In this document: positions 49,863-58,129 of the stretch, in pieces | Layout: each line of letters starts with the position of its first letter | How positions within the stretch are numbered: position 1 is the stretch's first letter | Origin: an uncultured Clostridia bacterium | GTDB lineage: Bacteria > Bacillota > Clostridia > TANB77 > CAG-508 | Direction: 5' to 3' | NCBI GenBank assembly: GCA_934129785.1 | Contig: CAKOWW010000001.1 | Span: 53,335-117,334, forward strand | DNA length: 64,000 nucleotides | The notes under the pieces: generated by a model | Databases searched by the model: none | Told to the model about the DNA's origin: nothing | The model's input: the letters and a program-made list of their open reading frames with translations, nothing else | Program-made: the position numbers and the translations under genes

Positions 49863-51983
49863 ATGAAGAAATTTTTCCGAAATCAAAAAGGAATTAATTT
49901 AATAAGTTTAACAATAACAGTATTAGTAATATTGGTGTTAACTAATGTTGTTATTTATAATGTGAAAAGCAATCTGAAAACTCAAAATATAAAAGCTCTT
50001 CAGACAGATATAAGCAATTTAAGAGAAAAAATTTCAACATATTATAGCCAATATGGAGAAATACCAGCAAACAAGGAGTACACAAATACTGCAAATATTA
50101 ATGTTATAAGTTCAGCTGTTGATACAGGAAAATTTTATGTTATTGATTTATCAGCTTTGGATAATATAACTTTAAATTATGGTATGGATTATGAAAAAAT
50201 AAAGAGTGGAGAAGTAACTGATGTAAATACTTTGTCTGATTTATATATAATAAATAAAGATAGCCATAATATTTTTTATGTGGAAGGTGTAACATTAGAT
50301 AATCAAACTTTTTATACAGATTATACAACAAGTGATGTTGATACAGAAGCGGTTGAATTAAAATATGTTGATGGAATACAAATTCCAGATGGATTTTATT
50401 ATGTAGGTGGAACCAAAGATACAGGAATTGTTATTTCAGATGTTAAAGGTGATGACTTAGATAATAGTAAAAATGGAAATCAATTTGTATGGATACCTGT
50501 AGAAAATAAAAAAGATTATGTAAGAAGCACAAATTATTCAAATACATATGTTGCAATGAATACAACAAGTGATACAAACTATTTACCAGATGGAATATAT
50601 AATGAAGAAATTGCTGTTATAAATGTTGGAGGATTTTTTGTTTCAAGATTTGAGGTCGGAGTTGAAAGAGCGGGACCAGTAAGCAAAAAAGGAATGACAG
50701 TTGATTCTTATGTAACTCAGGAAAGAGCTAAAACAAGAGCTAAAAGTATAGTAAACACTGATAGTGCAAAAAGCGCATTATGTTCAGGAACACAATGGGA
50801 TTTAGTAATGAAATTCGTAGATGGAAAAGAAGGTTATCTAGTAAATACCCCAATTGCTGACAGACATAACCCAAATGGGATTGACAAAACTGGTGCGAAT
50901 GAAAAAGATAAAGTATGTAATATATATGACTTAGAAGGAAATGTTTTTGAATATGTAGCTGATAAATGTAATATAGATCCAGAATATAATCCATGTATCA
51001 AAAGAGGAGGATCTTATGATAATTATACAACTCAAGCTTCAATGTATGCGGCTTGTAATGGAAAGGAAAATACTTCAATTGGATATCGTGCAGTTTTATA
51101 TGTGATGTCAAATAAAGTAACTAGAATATATAAAGATGAAAACGGTGAATATGCAACAATACCAGGAGGATTTACAGTATCAGAAATACCTGGAGAGCGA
51201 ACAATAGCAAAAGGATTGGTAATATATGATATACCAGAGCCGGAAATATCAAATGTAGATTGGAATACGGCATCAACAAAATATAATCAATTTGTATGGA
51301 TACCAGTAGCAAGTGAAGAATCATATCAAAGGGACTTTAGTTATCCAAGTTTATATGATAGTGTAATGGATACTACGCCAGCCAATTCAATATTTACAGA
51401 TACAGGGTATTTGCCAACAAATATACAACCAACAACAGATAATGCAACCGATAACGAAACAGCTGAAAGAGAAGCAGTATTAAAATATAATGGATTTTAT
51501 ATATCAAGATATGAAATTGGAAATGAGAAAGAAAAACCAGTAAGTAAACAAAATACAACTATATACGTAAATAAAAGTCAAACAGATTTTAAAACAATAG
51601 GAAAAAATATGTATGGAAATAGTAGTGCTTATGTAAAAAGTGCAATGTGTTCAGGAATACAATGGGACATGGTAATGAAATTTGTAGACGGAAAAAAAGA
51701 TGGTAATGGAAACACATATAATGTGAGAAAAACTGATTCAGCCAGACATACAGGAAATGTAGCAGAAGCGGGTAATAACTTTTCAGATAAGGTACAAAAT
51801 ATATATGATCTTGAAGGAAATTGTTGGGAATATGTAGCAGAAAAAAATAATACTGGCCGTCCATTTGTCTGTCGTGGTGGCTATTGCCACACAGCTAGTA
51901 ATGACAGAGCTAGTATACGTACTATCTACTATGACAATACCGACATCTTCGGAACTTTCCGTTCAGTACTTTATATTAAGTGA
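49863..51983 (+). CDS. Diversity-generating retroelement target: pilin-like protein with two FGE/lectin-type domains
   Basis: 706 residues. N-terminus is prepilin-like: NQKG then INLISLTITVLVILVLTN, a Gly followed by a hydrophobic helix as in type IV pilins and pseudopilins. Two formylglycine-enzyme/C-type-lectin-like domains follow. Each starts with NQFVWIPV (about residues 203 and 474) and contains CSG.QWD.VMKFVDGK and a YDLEGN..EYVA block. Domain A ends CIKRGGSY...GYRAVLYV in ordinary host codons. Domain B ends RGGYCHTASNDRASIR...FRSVLYIK in C-rich codons, marking the variable repeat. Start at ATG 49863 after AAGGAG; an ATG at 49854 abuts that site. It sits between spoIVFB and minD, where minC or mre genes might be expected. 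Surface binding of varied ligands is inference. Confidence 0.85.
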   Translation: MKKFFRNQKGINLISLTITVLVILVLTNVVIYNVKSNLKTQNIKALQTDISNLREKISTYYSQYGEIPANKEYTNTANINVISSAVDTGKFYVIDLSALDNITLNYGMDYEKIKSGEVTDVNTLSDLYIINKDSHNIFYVEGVTLDNQTFYTDYTTSDVDTEAVELKYVDGIQIPDGFYYVGGTKDTGIVISDVKGDDLDNSKNGNQFVWIPVENKKDYVRSTNYSNTYVAMNTTSDTNYLPDGIYNEEIAVINVGGFFVSRFEVGVERAGPVSKKGMTVDSYVTQERAKTRAKSIVNTDSAKSALCSGTQWDLVMKFVDGKEGYLVNTPIADRHNPNGIDKTGANEKDKVCNIYDLEGNVFEYVADKCNIDPEYNPCIKRGGSYDNYTTQASMYAACNGKENTSIGYRAVLYVMSNKVTRIYKDENGEYATIPGGFTVSEIPGERTIAKGLVIYDIPEPEISNVDWNTASTKYNQFVWIPVASEESYQRDFSYPSLYDSVMDTTPANSIFTDTGYLPTNIQPTTDNATDNETAEREAVLKYNGFYISRYEIGNEKEKPVSKQNTTIYVNKSQTDFKTIGKNMYGNSSAYVKSAMCSGIQWDMVMKFVDGKKDGNGNTYNVRKTDSARHTGNVAEAGNNFSDKVQNIYDLEGNCWEYVAEKNNTGRPFVCRGGYCHTASNDRASIRTIYYDNTDIFGTFRSVLYIK
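51852..51983 (+). other. Variable repeat (VR2) of a diversity-generating retroelement
   Basis: The last ~130 bases are C/G-rich against an AT-rich gene, with TGC, CAC, GAC, ATC, TAC, ACC and TTC codons at positions that in this family are template AAC/AAT codons (RGG....AS..R pattern). The tail FRSVLYIK is the invariant end of the repeat. It differs from VR1, so a second template is needed. Confidence 0.72.
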
Positions 51984-52044
51984 AATTGAACCAAGTAAAA
52001 ACCAAAATCAGAACAATAGAAAATTATAAAAAAACAAAATTAAA

Positions 52045-52094
52045 AACAACCAAAATTGTGAAAGCAGAAAGCTTAGCAAATATGGTTGTTTTTT
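52045..52094 (+). terminator. Terminator after the pilin-like target gene
   Basis: AACAACCA pairs with TGGTTGTT across a long loop that contains a further small stem (AAGC..GCTT), then a T run. Confidence 0.65.
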
Positions 52095-52171
52095 AATAAT
52101 TTAATAAAAAAAGTTTTGTAAACATTTTGTAACAATTTAGAAACAATTTTGTCATTTTTGTATAAAATTCA

Positions 52172-52200
52172 TTGACTTTTTAGCATTTTCGTTATATCAT
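52172..52200 (+). promoter_or_regulatory. minD operon promoter
   Basis: TTGACT (52172-52177), 17-base spacer, TATCAT (52195-52200). Confidence 0.65.
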
Positions 52201-52244
52201 ATAGCTATTGAAAATGTGTTTTTAAAATCCTAAGGAGGAGAATT

Positions 52245-53036
52245 ATGGGAGAAGTAATAGTTATAACATCAGGAAAAGGTGGAGTAGGAAAAACAACAAC
52301 AACAGCAAATTTAGGTTCAAGCTTAGCATTAGAAGGAAAAAAAGTAGCACTAATTGATACAGACATAGGGCTACGCAACTTAGACGTCGTAATGGGGTTA
52401 GAAAATAGAATAGTATATGATATAGTAGATGTTGTAGAAGAAAAATGCAAACTAAGACAAGCATTAATAAAAGACAAAAGATTCAAAGAATTATACCTAC
52501 TACCAGCAGCCCAAACAAGAGATAAAAGCGCAGTAAATGAAGAACAAATGAGAAACCTAGTAGAAAAATTAAAAGCAGAATTTGATTACATATTAATCGA
52601 TTGCCCAGCTGGAATAGAGCAAGGATTTAAAAATGCAATAGCAGGGGCAGATAGAGCAATAGTAGTAACAACAGCTGAAATATCAGCAATAAGAGATGCA
52701 GATAGAATAATAGGACTACTAGAATCATCAGAAATAAAAAATCCAGAACTAGTAATAAATAGAATAAGACCAAACATGGTAAGAAAAGGTGAAATGATGG
52801 ATGTAGATGACATTGTAGACCTTTTATCAATAGATTTAATAGGAGTAGTACCAGATGATGAATACATAATAACACAAACAAATAAAGGTGAACCTGTTAT
52901 TCAAAACAAAAAAGCGCCATCTGGAAAAGCATATATAGAAATAGCAAAAAGAGTATTAGGAGAAAAAATAGAAGTAACAATACCAGGTCAAGAAAAAGGA
53001 CTTTTTGCTAGAATAAAAAGAATATTCAAAAAATAA
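52245..53036 (+). CDS. minD: Septum-site-determining ATPase MinD
   Basis: Membrane-associated ATPase that with MinC/MinE or DivIVA keeps the division septum at midcell. 263 residues; deviant Walker A SGKGGVGKTTTTANLG at residues 8-23, DTDIGLRNLDVVMGLENR, IDCPAGIEQGF and the C-terminal amphipathic membrane-targeting helix GLFARIKRIFKK. AAGGAGGAG ribosome site. minE follows after 46 bases; minC is not adjacent. Confidence 0.96.
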   Translation: MGEVIVITSGKGGVGKTTTTANLGSSLALEGKKVALIDTDIGLRNLDVVMGLENRIVYDIVDVVEEKCKLRQALIKDKRFKELYLLPAAQTRDKSAVNEEQMRNLVEKLKAEFDYILIDCPAGIEQGFKNAIAGADRAIVVTTAEISAIRDADRIIGLLESSEIKNPELVINRIRPNMVRKGEMMDVDDIVDLLSIDLIGVVPDDEYIITQTNKGEPVIQNKKAPSGKAYIEIAKRVLGEKIEVTIPGQEKGLFARIKRIFKK

Positions 53037-53082
53037 ACAAAAGAAAGAACTAAACAATACAAAATGGGGGTAAGTAAAAATA

Positions 53083-53658
53083 ATGTTTGATAACATAATG
53101 AATTTATTTAAAAAATGGAACAAAAATAATACAATAACAGCTGCAAATAATGCCAAATCTAAAGAAACTGCAAAAGAAAGATTACATTTAGTATTAATGC
53201 AAGATAGAGCAAATGTTTCAGCAGACTTTTTAGAATTAATGAAACAAGAAATAATAGATGTAATAAAAAAATATATAGATGTTGATGAAAATGCAATAGA
53301 TGTTAGATTAACAAACAAAGAAAACGGTGATGGAACAAATGGAGCACCTGCATTATATGCTAATATTCCCATTTTAAATATTAAACATGAAACAGAAAGT
53401 GTAGTTTCAGAAAAAGAAGAAGAAAAAAGCAAAAAAACAAAAAAACAAGAAAAGATAGAAGAACCTAAAACAGAAAAAATAAAAAAAGAAAACAATGAAG
53501 AACAAAGTGAAAACACAAAAAAATCGGAAGAATTTAATAAAGACGAAATAAAAAAATCTGAAGATAAAAAAGAAAATAAGCAACAAGAAAAAGAAGGAAC
53601 AAAAAAAGTAAAAGAAAATAAAAAAGAAGAAAAAAAGGATGTTAAAATAAAAAAGTAA
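53083..53658 (+). CDS. minE: Cell division topological factor MinE with long Lys/Glu-rich tail
   Basis: The first ~105 residues are MinE: membrane-targeting start MFDNIMNLFKKW, MinD-contact region SKETAKERLHLVLMQDRANVSADFLE, and the dimerisation domain IIDVIKKYIDVDENAIDVRL. Typical MinE is ~85-90 residues; this one is 191, with a ~90-residue low-complexity tail of Lys/Glu/Asn that carries no recognisable domain. MinE drives MinD off the membrane. AAATGGGGGT ribosome site. Between minD and rodA. Confidence 0.88.
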   Translation: MFDNIMNLFKKWNKNNTITAANNAKSKETAKERLHLVLMQDRANVSADFLELMKQEIIDVIKKYIDVDENAIDVRLTNKENGDGTNGAPALYANIPILNIKHETESVVSEKEEEKSKKTKKQEKIEEPKTEKIKKENNEEQSENTKKSEEFNKDEIKKSEDKKENKQQEKEGTKKVKENKKEEKKDVKIKK

Positions 53659-53712
53659 AATTCAAATGAGAAAAATAAACTCAGAAAATTAATTAGGAAA
53701 AAGAGTGGTTTG

Positions 53713-54819
53713 ATGAGAAAAAGAGAATTAAAAAATGTAGAGTGGAGTTTATTAATAGTTGCAATAATTTTATGTGTAATAGGATTAGTTGCACTATTTT
53801 CTGCTACTCAAGAAACAGAACATGATGAATTTAATAAGCAAATAATATGGTTAGTAGTAAGTTTAGTAATAATGGCAATAACAATGATGATAGATTATCA
53901 ATTTTTAGTTAAAATATCGCCAGGATTATATGGACTATTTATTATTTTGCTGATGGGAGTACTATTTACGTCACCAGTAAATGGAGCGAGAAGCTGGTTT
54001 GATATAGGAGCATTTTCATTTCAGCCAGGGGAATTTGCAAAAGTATTTGTAATTTTAGCAATAGTAAATGCAATAACTAAAATACAACAAAGAGATAAAT
54101 CAGAAATAAATAAACCTACAAGATTACTAATAATACTAGCAATATTAGCTGTTCCAGTGCTATTAATAATAAAACAACCTGATTATGGAACTGCAACAGC
54201 ATTCTTAATTGCAATAGTTATGATGTTATTAACAGCTGGAATAGATAAAAAATATATAATAATAACAGCAATTGTAGCAGTAATATCAATTCCTTTATTA
54301 TATAATTTTGTGTTACCAGAACATGCAAAAAAAAGAATAGACATATTCTTAAATCCAGAATCAGATCCTAGAGGCTCAGGATACAATATAATCCAGTCAA
54401 AACTTGCGATAGGTGCAGGTGGACTTACAGGAATGGGACTATTAAAAGGAAATCAAACACAACTAGGTTTCTTATACCCAAAAACAACAGACTTTATATA
54501 TGCAGTAATAAGTGAAGAAATGGGATTTATAGTAGCTGGAGCAATAATAATAATGTATGTATTTCTGATTACCAAATGCTTATATATAGCAAAAACAGCA
54601 AAAGATGAAGAAGGAACGCTAATTGCTACAGGAATTGCAGGAATATTTCTATTCCATATGTTAGAAAATATAGGAATGGTAATGGGATTATTACCTATAA
54701 CAGGAGTTCCACTTCCATTTATAAGCTATGGAGGAAGTTCATTAATAACAAACTTTATATGTATAGGATTATTGTTAAATATAAGTAGTAAACGACAAAA
54801 AACAATCTTTGTAAAATAA
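53713..54819 (+). CDS. rodA: Peptidoglycan glycosyltransferase RodA/FtsW
   Basis: SEDS-family integral membrane polymerase for cell-wall elongation, about 10 membrane helices in 368 residues. Signature motifs: NGARSWFDIGAFSFQPGEFAK, SDPRGSGYNIIQSKLAIGAGG with GMGLLKGNQTQLGFLYPKTTDFIYAV (catalytic Asp region) and PLPFISYGGSSLITN. The TTDFIYA context and min-operon position favour RodA over FtsW. Start ATG 53713; a TTG is immediately before it. dus gene 20 bases downstream is probably co-transcribed. Confidence 0.93.
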   Translation: MRKRELKNVEWSLLIVAIILCVIGLVALFSATQETEHDEFNKQIIWLVVSLVIMAITMMIDYQFLVKISPGLYGLFIILLMGVLFTSPVNGARSWFDIGAFSFQPGEFAKVFVILAIVNAITKIQQRDKSEINKPTRLLIILAILAVPVLLIIKQPDYGTATAFLIAIVMMLLTAGIDKKYIIITAIVAVISIPLLYNFVLPEHAKKRIDIFLNPESDPRGSGYNIIQSKLAIGAGGLTGMGLLKGNQTQLGFLYPKTTDFIYAVISEEMGFIVAGAIIIMYVFLITKCLYIAKTAKDEEGTLIATGIAGIFLFHMLENIGMVMGLLPITGVPLPFISYGGSSLITNFICIGLLLNISSKRQKTIFVK

Positions 54820-54839
54820 GAGAAAATAGGAAGAAAAAT

Positions 54840-55811
54840 ATGTATTTAAAAAAATTAAAAATAGGAAATGTAGAATTAGAAAATAATTTAATATTAGCTC
54901 CTATGGCAGGTGTAACAAACCTGCCTTTTAGAATTATATGCAAAGAATTTGGACCAGGGCTTGTATGCACAGAAATGGCAAGCTCAAGAGCAATGTTTCA
55001 TAATGATCAAAAAACAAAAAGATTATTTAATACAAAAGGAGAAAAAAGACCAATAAGCTTTCAAATATTTGGTAGCGATGAAGAAACAATGGCATATTCT
55101 GCTAAATATGTAAGTGAATTTGCAGATATTATAGATATAAATATGGGATGTCCAGCACCAAAAGTTGTAAAAAATGGAGATGGAAGCAGATTATTATTGG
55201 ATTTAGAACAAGCTGAAAAAGTAATAAAAGCAGTTGTAGAGAACTCTAAAGTTCCAGTAACACTTAAAATAAGAAAAGGCTGGGATAAAGAAAACATTGT
55301 TGCAACTGAAATTGCCAAAATAGCAGAAAATGCTGGTATATCGGCAATAACAGTACATGGAAGAACAAGAAGTGAATTTTACTCTGGAAAAGCAGATTTA
55401 GAAATAATAAAAAAAGTAAAAGAAACAGTAAAAATACCAGTAATAGGAAATGGAGATATAGTTGATGAAGAATCTGCATACAATATGTTTGAAAAAACAA
55501 ATGTAGATGGAATAATGATAGGAAGAGGCTCATTTGGCAATCCATGGATATTTAGAAATATAAAACACTATTTAGAAACAGGAGAAAAATTGCCAGCTCC
55601 ATCAAATGATGAAAAACTTGAAGTTATGAAAAAACATATAAACTTAGCAGTAGCAGAAAAAGGAGAAATAGCAGTAAAAGAACTAAGAAAACATATTGCT
55701 TGGTATACAAAGAACTTAAAAAATTCTAGTGAATTTAGAAGTAAAATGAATACAATAGAAACAAAGGAAGAGTTACTAGAAATGTTAGAAGCATATTTTA
55801 AAACTTTATAG
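54840..55811 (+). CDS. dus: tRNA-dihydrouridine synthase
   Basis: FMN enzyme reducing uridine to dihydrouridine in tRNA D-loops. 323 residues: LAPMAGVTNLPFRIICKEFG, MASSRAM, FQIFGSDEETM, DINMGCPAPKVVKNGDGS with the catalytic Cys (NMGCPAPK), KIRKGWD, VHGRTRSEFYSGKAD and IPVIGNGDI. DusB-like by motif. Last gene of the min-rod group; a terminator follows. Confidence 0.95.
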   Translation: MYLKKLKIGNVELENNLILAPMAGVTNLPFRIICKEFGPGLVCTEMASSRAMFHNDQKTKRLFNTKGEKRPISFQIFGSDEETMAYSAKYVSEFADIIDINMGCPAPKVVKNGDGSRLLLDLEQAEKVIKAVVENSKVPVTLKIRKGWDKENIVATEIAKIAENAGISAITVHGRTRSEFYSGKADLEIIKKVKETVKIPVIGNGDIVDEESAYNMFEKTNVDGIMIGRGSFGNPWIFRNIKHYLETGEKLPAPSNDEKLEVMKKHINLAVAEKGEIAVKELRKHIAWYTKNLKNSSEFRSKMNTIETKEELLEMLEAYFKTL

Positions 55812-55821
55812 AATAAAAATG

Positions 55822-55848
55822 TAGTGGGTAGAAAATCCACTATTTTTT
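55822..55848 (+). terminator. Terminator after dus
   Basis: TAGTGG / CCACTA stem with a 9-base loop and a T6 run. Confidence 0.85.
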
Positions 55849-55941
55849 GTTTTGCAAACGAACAAATATGTAGACTTCAAAATGCTTTAATAAGTGCTAA
55901 AGTTATTAATGTTTGTTTTGTTTTTTTAGGGGGAATTAAAA

Positions 55942-56547
55942 TTGAAAAATAAAAAAATATTTTTAGTAGGTATATCTTTATTAATTATAATTATAATAAT
56001 AATCTTGAATTTTTCTAAAAATAATAGGGCTAAAAGTTTAAAAATTGGAAATAATACAAGTAGTCAAGAAATTGTTGATTATATTTTAAATATAAAATCA
56101 TATGAAACTGTAGTAGATGTAGAAACAAAGAGCAATAAAAATGAAAATAAATATGTAATAAAACAAAAATATAATGGAGAAAATGAAAATTTACAAGAAA
56201 TATTAGAACCAGAAAATATACAAGGTGTAAAAATAATAAGAAGTGGAAAAACACTAAAATTAGAAAATACTAATTTGAAATTAACATCAATATTTGAAAA
56301 TTATGATTATTTATCTCAAAATTGTTTGGATTTAAATAGCTTTATAGAAGAATATAAAAATGATATTAATTCAAAATGGGAAGAAAAAAATGGGCAAATT
56401 ATAATGAAAACAAATCTATCAAAAGATATGAAAAAGGAGTTATACATAAGTAAAGAAAACGGCAAACCAGTAAAAATGAATATAGAGGACACTAGCAAAA
56501 AAACAGCTATTTACATATTATATAGAGAAGTAAATGTAAATAGTTAA
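55942..56547 (+). CDS. Membrane-anchored LolA-like protein (GerS-related?)
   Basis: 201 residues with an N-terminal anchor (about 5-22, IFLVGISLLIIIIIIILNF) and an exported domain whose pattern (EIVDYILNIKSYETVVDVETKSNKN, later IKQKYNGE, GVKIIRSGKTLKLEN and KELYISKENGKPVKMNI) resembles LolA/LolB-fold lipoprotein-sorting-like proteins of Clostridia, including the GerS germination family. No lipobox Cys is present. GerS genes in Clostridia lie near alr and mazEF; here mazF is next, consistent with that context. Starts at TTG after GGGGGAA. Assignment tentative. Confidence 0.6.
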   Translation: MKNKKIFLVGISLLIIIIIIILNFSKNNRAKSLKIGNNTSSQEIVDYILNIKSYETVVDVETKSNKNENKYVIKQKYNGENENLQEILEPENIQGVKIIRSGKTLKLENTNLKLTSIFENYDYLSQNCLDLNSFIEEYKNDINSKWEEKNGQIIMKTNLSKDMKKELYISKENGKPVKMNIEDTSKKTAIYILYREVNVNS

Positions 56548-56626
56548 AAATATTTCTTTACCTCGAAAATATTTAAAGTAACAAAAAAACATACTTGGCA
56601 ATCTAGTAATATTAGGAGTGAAGAAT

Positions 56627-56977
56627 ATGCAAATTAAAAGAGGAGATATGTTTTATGCAGATTTAAGTCCTGTAGTTGGTTCAGAACAAGGGGGAATACG
56701 ACCAGTTATTATTATACAAAACGATGTAGGAAATAAGTATAGTCCAACAGTTATAGCTGCTGCAATAACCTCACAAACAGGAAAAACGAAGTTACCAACA
56801 CATATAGAAATAAATTCTTCTTCAAGTGGATTAAAAAATAATTCAGTAGTGTTAGCAGAGCAAATAAGAACCATAGATAAGAGTAGATTAAAAGAAAGAA
56901 TAGGTCACATTGATGATGAAAGTGTTATCCATAAAATAAATGATGCATTAGGTGTGAGCTTTGGATTAGAAAATTAA
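56627..56977 (+). CDS. mazF: MazF/EndoA-type mRNA interferase toxin, no adjacent antitoxin
   Basis: 116 residues. RGDMFYADLSPVVGSEQGGIRPVIIIQ contains the substrate-binding and catalytic Arg region; SPTVIAAAITSQ with the catalytic Thr, KTKLPTHIEI, and the NSVVLAEQIRTIDKSRLKERIG block are all EndoA hallmarks. The start ATG is 8 bases after GGAG; a GTG at 56618 overlaps that site. A mazE antitoxin normally lies directly upstream; instead there is the LolA-like gene 79 bases away. The toxin looks intact, so an antitoxin must be elsewhere or the toxin is controlled otherwise. Confidence 0.92.
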   Translation: MQIKRGDMFYADLSPVVGSEQGGIRPVIIIQNDVGNKYSPTVIAAAITSQTGKTKLPTHIEINSSSSGLKNNSVVLAEQIRTIDKSRLKERIGHIDDESVIHKINDALGVSFGLEN

Positions 56978-56982
56978 AAATA

Positions 56983-57019
56983 AAAGTGAAATGCAAATTT
57001 ATAAGGCATTTCACTTTTT
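56983..57019. terminator. Bidirectional terminator between mazF and the HD-GYP gene
   Basis: AAAGTGAAATGC pairs with GCATTTCACTTT; T runs on both strands. Confidence 0.85.
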
Positions 57020-57020
57020 G

Positions 57021-57912
57021 CTATACTTTTAGTTTTTTTATAATTTTAATTTCTTTATATAAATTTTCAATAATTGCTTTTCTGGCATTGTAAGCATTTT
57101 GATATTCATTATAAATATCCATATAATTTTCTAATGTTTCCCCATCTTTAAATAGAACTTTCATTCCTTCTAAATAATAATTTTTATTTTTTTGGCTTTT
57201 AGCTTTTTCCATATAATGTCTATAACTTTCAATTTGTTTGAATCGCTCTAGTTCAGAAGAAAGATTGTTAATATAGCTTCCAGTTAGATAAATTTCATAT
57301 TCAATATCTTCAATAACAATTTTTATTAATTTTTTAACAACTTTTGGATTGTTTTTACCATTTTGAGCATTTTCAATTAATATCTTTAATGTATCAGAAA
57401 TTCCTATATGTGATTTGTATTGTCTTTTACTTACAATAGCATCATATTCATCAGCAACACGAATGATTTGTGCCTCATAAGGGATTTCACTCTTATGCAA
57501 TCCTTGTGGATAACCGAGAACCGTTTAGAGCTTCATGATGATAATAGGGACCGGCTGCATACGGCCTTAATTTTAGATCTTCCAGGCACATTTTATAACC
57601 AATAGTTGTATGTTTTTTCATTTTTTCAAACTCTTCATCAGTTAATTTTCCAGGCTTTTGCAAAATTTCTGGAGGAATGAAAAGTTTTCCTATATCATGT
57701 AAATATCCGCATACTGTACAATATTCAGTAAATTTTTTAGAACAATGTAATTTTTGGCATAATCTGCATGTTAAAGCTCCAACATTTTCAGAATGCTTTC
57801 TTGTAAAAACATCTAATCTATCTAACATGTTTAATTGATATTTCATTGTTGAATCTAGATTATATGATTTTAAACTTGTTTTATCATAAAAGTCAAAAGT
57901 GCTACTATCCAT
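57021..57912 (-). CDS. HD-GYP domain protein, +1 frameshift at CGG
   Basis: Metal-dependent phosphohydrolase of the HD-GYP class, usually cyclic-di-GMP phosphodiesterases. HD motif LHDIGK at residues 71-76, then HHEALNGS-GYP: the frame breaks at codon 133, a CGG (plus-strand 57514-57516), exactly before the name-giving GYP. Skipping its C gives NGSGYPQGLHKSEIPYEAQI and 296 residues; unshifted translation stops six codons later, losing GYP and the C-terminal helices. Start ATG at 57912 follows AAAGGAG; upstream frame sequence is hydrophobic AT-rich intergenic DNA. N-terminal ~40 residues are unassigned, and the extra C-terminal ~90 residues are helical. CVVCG-type cysteines (TVCG) near 66-69 are present. 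Confidence 0.88.
57514..57516 (-). other. +1 recoding site: TCT CGG T in the HD-GYP gene
   Basis: In-frame CGG; skipping its C gives GGT, the Gly of the GYP motif. Stop in the unshifted frame seven codons on. Confidence 0.8.
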
Positions 57913-58012
57913 AAAACTTATTCTCCTTTGTTTGTTATTAAAATTTAAAAATATGATAACATTAAAAAAAATAAAATTCAAGTATCTAAAATTATGAAAT
58001 AACAAAAAATAA

Positions 58013-58052
58013 TTGAAAAACAGGTAAAAATGTGCTATTATATAATAGCACA
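58013..58052 (+). promoter_or_regulatory. aspS promoter with palindrome over the -10
   Basis: TTGAAA (58013-58018), 17-base spacer, TATTAT (58036-58041). A perfect 22-base palindrome, TGTGCTATTAT and its complement (58031-58052), overlaps the -10 and could be an operator or hairpin. Confidence 0.55.
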
Positions 58053-58090
58053 TTAAATATGCAAATAATAGTAATATGATAAAAAATAGA

Positions 58091-58129
58091 AAGGAGATAT
58101 GCTTATAAACATAAGCATATAAGTAAAAA
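58091..58129 (+). promoter_or_regulatory. Hairpin bridging the aspS ribosome site and start codon
   Basis: AAGGAG (58091-58096) is 33 bases before the ATG. In between, 58097-58120 is a perfect 10-bp hairpin ATATGCTTAT-AAAC-ATAAGCATAT. Folding it out leaves 9 bases, ideal spacing. A 7-codon ATG frame (58099-58122) also begins here, only 2 bases after the ribosome site. Confidence 0.6.
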
